A stretch of DNA of 45,000 bases from NCBI GenBank assembly GCA_036169595.1, contig CM069769.1, positions 1,880,001-1,925,000 of the forward strand, written 5' to 3'. Positions 40,281 to 45,000 of this stretch are shown here, piece by piece. The translations under genes were made by a program, and so were the position numbers. Every line of letters begins with the position of its first letter. Position 1 is the first letter of the stretch. A model generated the notes under the pieces. The model saw only the letters and a list, made by a program, of their open reading frames with translations, made no database searches and had not been told where the DNA came from. Source of the DNA: Dictyostelium firmibasis (lineage: Eukaryota; Evosea; Eumycetozoa; Dictyosteliales; Dictyosteliaceae).

Positions 40281-41132
40281 ATGATCAGATTACTACGATT
40301 AAATAAATTTCCAATTCTAAAACAACTTCAAATTGAGGAAGCATTATATAGAGCACCAAATTCAGGTAATTGGATAATCATAAACAATGGCACACCTGAA
40401 CCAATTGTAATTGTTGGTATCTCTGGTAGAGCCGATAAATTGGTGAATTTGGATGAGGTGGAATCTAGAGGCATTCAAACAATGAAAAGATTCTCTGGTG
40501 GTGGTACAGTAGTTGCCGATGAAAATACATTATTTTCCTCAATTTTATTAGAATTTGAAACATTAAAACAACTATTTCCGACACTATCAGCAATATCGTC
40601 GTCATCATCATCATCCACATTGCCAAGTATAAATGATGGTAATATATATCCAAAAGATATAATGAATTGGTCTGCAAATTCATTTTATAAACATGTTTTT
40701 CATGAGCAAATAGATTTTTCACTTCAAGAGAATGACTATGCATTTGGTAAACTAAAGTTTGGTGGTAATGCACAATCATTTTCAAAACATAAATTTTTAC
40801 ATCACACTTCTTTTCTATATGATTTTAAAGATGACCATATGATGGCTTGTTTGAAACAACCTGACAAGATACCCGAATATCGTCGAAATAGAGATCATCT
40901 TTCTTTTTTATGTAAATTAAAAGACAGATATCAATCCAAAGATCATATAATCAATAACCTTTTGAAAACAATAAACAATCTACCAACTTCGCCATCAATA
41001 AAAGAAGTAACTTTGGAAGAAGCAGAACAATTCTTATCTAACCCTCATCCAAAATCAAATCAACTTTTCGACTATAATTTAAAATCTTGGAAAGATATTA
41101 CCAATGAATATAATCCAATAAAAAATATCTAA
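40281..41132 (+). CDS. Lipoate-protein ligase A-like protein
   Basis: A 283-residue protein of the biotin/lipoate ligase fold. The start (MIRLLRLNKFPILKQLQIEEALYR) matches the plant-type LplA-like group. The lipoate-binding loop is RFSGGGTVV (about 70-78), and the conserved KFGGNAQSFSKHKFLHHTSFL block follows, with the probable catalytic Lys at about 159. Such enzymes attach lipoate to E2 subunits of 2-oxoacid dehydrogenases and to glycine-cleavage H protein. Residues about 106-120 are a Ser-rich insertion. The C-terminal accessory domain of bacterial LplA is absent, so the protein may be a ligase of the short type or a lipoyl transferase. The basic, hydrophobic start could serve as a mitochondrial signal, but alignment shows it is also part of the conserved fold. 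ATG 40281 is preferred over the non-ATG leader. Confidence 0.85.
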   Translation: MIRLLRLNKFPILKQLQIEEALYRAPNSGNWIIINNGTPEPIVIVGISGRADKLVNLDEVESRGIQTMKRFSGGGTVVADENTLFSSILLEFETLKQLFPTLSAISSSSSSSTLPSINDGNIYPKDIMNWSANSFYKHVFHEQIDFSLQENDYAFGKLKFGGNAQSFSKHKFLHHTSFLYDFKDDHMMACLKQPDKIPEYRRNRDHLSFLCKLKDRYQSKDHIINNLLKTINNLPTSPSIKEVTLEEAEQFLSNPHPKSNQLFDYNLKSWKDITNEYNPIKNI

Positions 41133-42018
41133 TAAAAAAAAAAAAACAACAATAAATAAGTAATTTATTGTCAACAATAAAAATTTAGGTTTGAAAAAAA
41201 AGCTCAACTTTTTTTTTTTTGAAAAGATCAAATTTTATTTTTTTTACTGAAAGCCAAACGAAAAAAAACCAAAAAAAGCTCAACACACTCAAAAAAAAAA
41301 AATAAAAAATAAAAATAAAAATATATTGGCATATAATTCAATTTAGTTGATTGCTTATGCTTTTATTAATCCAAAAAAAAAATAATAATACACAAAAAAC
41401 GGAAAAAGATAATAAAATTAATGAAATGAATTTTAAGACTGCTGACTTTTCACTCGGGTGATGTAATCAGATATCCAACCAAAAAAATCTAAGATTAAAC
41501 CATCAACTACAAACAATTAAAATACAAGAAAATATGTTCGATATTTATAAAGAAACAACTTAATTTTAAATGATAATACTGAGTGAGTTTTTTTGAAAAG
41601 AAAAAAGGAGTGCAAGAATGAATTGGAATTTTTAAATACTCAAATACAAAAAGTATGAGCCAATAGAAGGTCATTAAATGAAAATAAACTTGATAATTCT
41701 CTAATGGAGGAGTGGGTGATATGGCAAAATTTATAAAAGTATCAAACAAGAAATCAAAGATCCAACTTGTCCTGCATATTGAATCTATTAAAAAATAAGG
41801 AGAATTTCTAAAATAAAACCATCGAATTTCATTTTTGAAGTTGCCATAGAATTCAGTCAATAAAAATATTTCCTTTATTAAAAAAAAAATAACATGTTAG
41901 AAGAAACACCAGAAAAAGGGTGAAAATTCATAAAGATAAACAATTTGAAGAATATATTTTTTTTTATTATAATAACAATGATTTTTTTTTTAATTTTTTT
42001 TTTATTTTTTTTTTTTTT
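41133..42018. other. Spacer with a duplicated complex island (41430-41900)
   Basis: The flanks are A/T runs, but 41430-41900 has clearly higher complexity and G+C. On the minus strand one frame is open for about 130 codons (41507-41896) without an ATG. It reads ...GNFKNEIRWFYFRNSPYF... and is rich in aromatic residues and codons unusual for the host (CCC, CTC, AGG). In another frame two segments look alike: FDGFILE near 41790-41823, and VVDGLILDFFGWISDYITR ending in TAA near 41431-41510. It is probably a decayed gene, or an unassigned multi-exon gene. I recognise no family. Confidence 0.35.
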
Positions 42019-42173
42019 ATTAAACGAGGTGTAAAGGGGTTGAAGTTGTTGTTTTTATTATAATGGGCGGATGGAATATGGGTAATGATAGGGAGGGAGC
42101 GGTCGATTTATAAACCCTATGGCCCTCACCATGATGGGGACCAACTGAACTATAAACCTTTTGCGGAACTCGT
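42019..42173 (-). other. GC-rich structured 3' flank of eIF4A
   Basis: Directly after the eIF4A stop, about 150 nt have G+C far above normal host spacer. On the transcribed strand it contains TAGTTCAGTTGG (42152-42141), a match to a tRNA A-box, and GGTCCCCATCATGGTGAGGGCC (42142-42121), able to form a strong bulged hairpin. A tRNA B-box is not seen. A second frame, overlapping the eIF4A end, stays open through it to 42020. It then ends in normal A/T-rich sequence with AATAAA words. Confidence 0.45.
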
Positions 42174-43649
42174 TTAGAGGAAACTTCCAATATCTTGTGG
42201 CATTTCGGCAATGTAGGTGTTGTAATGACGAGATAATTCATCGATTTGACCTCTTTCAGCGTCGGTGATAAAGTTGATGGCAACACCTTTACGACCGAAA
42301 CGACCTGAACGACCAATACGATGGATGTAGTTTTCAATATTGGTTGGTAAATCAAAGTTAATTACAAGGGAGACTTGTTGAACATCAATACCACGAGCTA
42401 AGAGATCAGTAGTAATGAGAACACGAGTAGCACCAGAACGGAAAGCTTGTAAGATACCATCACGATCCTTTTGGTCACCGTGAGTTGATGAGACAGTGAA
42501 TTTTTGTTCAGTCATTTTGTTTGTTAACCAATCGACCTTTCTACGGGTGTTACAGAAAATAACGGATTGGGTAATAGAGAGGGTTTCATAGAGATCGGTT
42601 AAAACTTCGAATTTACCTTGTTCAATACCGACGTTAACGTAAAATTGTCTAATACCTTCGAGGGTCAATTCATCCTTTTTAACGAGGATACTGACTGGGT
42701 TTTGCATGAATTTGCTTGTGATACCTAAAGTTTCATCAGTCATAGTGGCAGAGAATAAACCAACTTGGATGGTCTTTGGTAAAAATCTGAAGATTTCATA
42801 GATTTGATCCTTGAAACCACGTGATAACATTTCATCAGCTTCATCAAGACAGAAAATTCTAATGGTGTCACGGTTAATGATACCACGTGATAACATTTCA
42901 AAGACACGACCTGGGGTACCGACAACAACGTGTACACCACTTTGGAGGGCTTGAATATCATCAGTAATCTTGGTACCACCAATACATGCGTATGATTTAA
43001 TACCTAAATATTCACCTAAAGCTATAACAACCTGTAAATAATTTCAACGATAATTTATCATATAATATGGTTAGGAATCATGAGTTTTTAATTATTAATA
43101 ATTGAAGTATTTCAAAAATAATTTACCTTTTGGATTTGTTGAGCAAGCTCACGAGTTGGTGCAATGATGAGAGCTTGACATTTGAGGACAGAGATATCAA
43201 TTCTGGATAAGATACCAACAGTGAAGGTAGCGGTTTTACCAGTACCAGATTGAGCTTGGGCAATGATATCAAAACCTTTGGAGAGTGGAATGATAGCTCT
43301 TTGTTGAATGGCTGATGGTTTTTCAAAACCATAAGAGTAGATACCTCTTAAGAGATCCTTTGGGAGTTCCATATTATCGAATGAATCGACAATTTTGTCA
43401 TAGGTACTTTCGAACTCATTTTTCATGAGTTGGTCATCTTTATTACTAATATTTTTTCAAAAAAAAAAAAAAAAAACTTAATTAATATTTGTTCTATTAT
43501 TTCTTTTTTTTTCTCTCTTTTTTTTCCTCTCTTTTTTTTTTCCTCCATTTTCTCTTAAAAAAAATATTTTATCTATTTCCTCTAATCCAACTAGTTTTCT
43601 CCGCCTGATGTTTTATTTTTATTTGGATGAAGAGAAAAAAATGGGTTGC

Positions 43650-43682
<33 letters not shown>

Positions 43683-43711
43683 TTTATTATTTCTATTTAC
43701 CTTGCGGACAT
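42174..43711 (-). CDS. ifdA: Translation initiation factor eIF4A (DEAD-box RNA helicase)
   Basis: Three exons (43711-43701, 43445-43127, 43031-42174) encode 395 residues. Exon 1 codes only MSA plus two bases. A 255-nt intron (43700-43446) joins it to ...[19 protein letters not shown], and a 95-nt intron (43126-43032) splits K from VVIALGEY. All helicase motifs are present: [18 protein letters not shown] (I), PTRELAQQ (Ia), TPGR (Ib), DEAD (II), FSATM (III), [14 protein letters not shown] (V) and [10 protein letters not shown] (VI). The canonical eIF4A C-terminus, [16 protein letters not shown], separates it from eIF4A-III. It unwinds mRNA leaders in the eIF4F complex. G+C is higher than in neighbouring genes, as expected for a highly expressed gene. 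The symbol follows Dictyostelium usage as I recall it. Confidence 0.93.
43446..43700 (-). other. First intron of eIF4A gene with hairpin
   Basis: Borders GTAAAT...ATTAG join an 11-nt coding exon to exon 2. Inside, CTCTAATCCAA (43580-43590) can pair with TTGGATGAAGAG (43623-43634) as a 6-bp plus 4-bp stem around a 32-nt loop holding CTCCGCCTGATG. This is the only complex part of an otherwise A/T-rich intron. Confidence 0.5.
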
Positions 43712-44490
43712 GTTTTATTTCTTTCGTTTGTGATTTAATTTAATAATAATAATAAAAAAAAAATTTAATTAATAATTTGTTTTTTTTTTTAGTTTGTCAC
43801 ATGTGAGAAAAAAATAATAAATTAAATAAAAATTAATTAAAATTTAATTTTTATTTTTTTCAAAAAAAAAAAAAAAAAAACGAATGCACAACACAAATGT
43901 ATCTATTTTTATATGTGTAGAAAAGAATGAGGTTTTTTTATAAAAATATTTTCCACATAGTTATTAAAGTTGGCGATTGTTGAAAATATATCAATATCCC
44001 TCCAACCTCTTTTTTTTTTGAAGGAAAAAAAAAGTTGTGAAAAATATAAGAAACTATGTTTTGTTTTTTTTTTTATTATATAAAATTTTTTTTTATTTTT
44101 TTTTTATTGTTTGTTGGTTTAAAAAAAACATAAAATAATAAAAGTGAAAATGTGCATCTACTTATAAACTGAGAAAAAACAAATAATAACAAAAAACTTT
44201 TTTTTTTTTTTTTTTCCCATTAACTGTTTAGAGATAAAAATAACACAACAACAAAAATAATAAAATAGTATAAAACTACATGTTTCTGTGCTGATTTAAT
44301 TTAATAATGACAAAAAAAAATAGAGAAAAATGATGTATAAAAAAAAAACAACAAAATAAAATAGTAATATTATTATATATATAAAAAAAAAAAAAAAAAA
44401 AAAAAAAATTATATATATAAAATTAACATACACTTTTGCCTGAAGAAGTCGGTCTTGAAAATAAAAAAAAAAAAAAAAAAAAAACTTCGG

Positions 44491-44524
<34 letters not shown>

Positions 44525-44799
44525 AATTTTTACTTTTTTTTTTTAAATTTTTATTTTTTTTTATTTTTATTTTTTTTCTTTTTATATATATATTTTTTTT
44601 TTTTTTTTTTATTTTTTTTTTTTTTGGTTTTCTTTTAAATCAATCGAGATATCAAAAAAAATAACTCAATTTTTGTTTAGGCATCACATTCTTATGGAGA
44701 ACTAAAAATGAGGAAATCATTCATTTTTTTTTTTTTAAAATTTTTTTTTTTTGTTTATTTTTTATTTTTTTTTTTTTAAAATTTGAATTTTTAAAAAAT
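43712..44799. promoter_or_regulatory. eIF4A upstream region / 3' spacer of AATF-like gene
   Basis: About 1.1 kb of mainly A/T runs between two tandem minus-strand genes. Two complex words stand out on the transcribed strand: 44722-44681 (after CCTCATTTTTAG, TTCTCCATAAGAATGTGATG) and 44453-44427 (after TTTTATTTTCAAG, ACCGACTTCTTCAGGCAAAAG, then GTGTATG). Both have acceptor-like sequence before them, so they may be 5'-UTR exons of eIF4A or parts of the 3' UTR of the gene to the right. Two C-containing words near 43996-44006 and 44214-44218 may be promoter sites. Confidence 0.35.
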
Positions 44800-45000
44800 T
44801 TAATCTAATTTAATATTAACATTTCCAAGACCACCAAATAAATTTTGATAGAGTTGATCGATATTCCAATCAGGGATTGGTAATGGTTGTGGAGTCATAA
44901 AATTTTCAAGTTTTGGGAAAACTTCATAACGAAGAATTCTACCTTTTGAGGCTTTTTGATTTACCTTCTTCTTCTTTTTCTTTTTCAAATTTCTCATTTC
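44800..45000 (-). CDS. AATF/Che-1/Bfr2-like protein, C-terminal end (partial)
   Basis: The frame enters from the right edge of the window and ends at TAA 44800-44802. The 66 or so residues begin in a lysine run (KKKKKKKVNQ) followed by KASKGRILRYEVFPKLENFM and a tail IPDWNIDQLYQNLFGGLG. This matches the C-terminal TRAUB region of AATF (human Che-1) and yeast Bfr2, where KASKGRKLR...KLxxFMAP...LYRSLFG is the hallmark. These proteins act in the nucleolus in early 40S ribosome assembly, and AATF also in transcription. The rest of the gene lies outside the window. The assignment rests on this short but distinctive block. Confidence 0.75.
   Translation of the reverse strand, partial: EMRNLKKKKKKKVNQKASKGRILRYEVFPKLENFMTPQPLPIPDWNIDQLYQNLFGGLGNVNIKLD

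Noticed and set aside
42121-42160. Full tRNA gene
   Set aside because: Only an A-box-like word is present; no B-box, acceptor stem or anticodon arm could be laid out.

Overview
The window looks like nuclear DNA of the social amoeba Dictyostelium discoideum or a very close relative. Spacers are extremely A+T rich and full of long A/T homopolymers and ATT/TTTA microsatellites. Coding regions use A/T-ending codons and carry poly-Asn, poly-Gln and poly-Thr tracts. Introns are short, AT-rich and GT...AG. Several protein families are typical of this organism: tandem coronin-B, a Pats1-type Roco kinase, FNIP repeats, a BMP-domain GrlX receptor and an hssA-like small protein.

Layout: 1-2599 (-) is an ankyrin-type protein that runs off the left edge. 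3444-3772 (+) is an 82-residue two-exon small protein. 3970-6855 (-) is coronin-B. 7363-8871 (-) is an RGS-domain protein split by poly-Asn. 8872-14012 is a 5.1-kb gene desert. 14013-16248 (+) is a class C GPCR. 17619-26784 (+) is a Pats1-type Roco kinase. 26843-28657 (-) is an FNIP-repeat protein. 29201-30842 (+) is prolidase. 33287-38146 (+) is a P4-ATPase lipid flippase. 38331-39789 (-) is the Rad1 checkpoint clamp. 40281-41132 (+) is a lipoate ligase. 42174-43711 (-) is eIF4A. 44800-45000 (-) is the C-terminal end of an AATF/Bfr2-like nucleolar protein.

I assigned introns by reading frame, GT/AG borders and protein similarity. They add coding exons in seven genes, including first exons of only 13 nt (small protein) and 11 nt (eIF4A), and an 829-nt first intron in the flippase. 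The genes are not an operon or pathway. Coronin-B, the RGS protein, the GPCR and the Roco kinase all belong broadly to signalling and the cytoskeleton, but their adjacency gives no evidence that they act together.

I found no convincing new multi-gene system. The best leads are a pseudophosphatase inside the Roco kinase, the glycine-zipper small protein with a repeated upstream motif, the unusually GC-rich and structured 3' flank of eIF4A, a duplicated sequence island at 41.4-41.9 kb, a candidate ncRNA island at 31.1-31.3 kb, and the GT-box-rich desert between the RGS and GPCR genes. I recognised no transposon, retroelement, tRNA, rRNA or CRISPR array.
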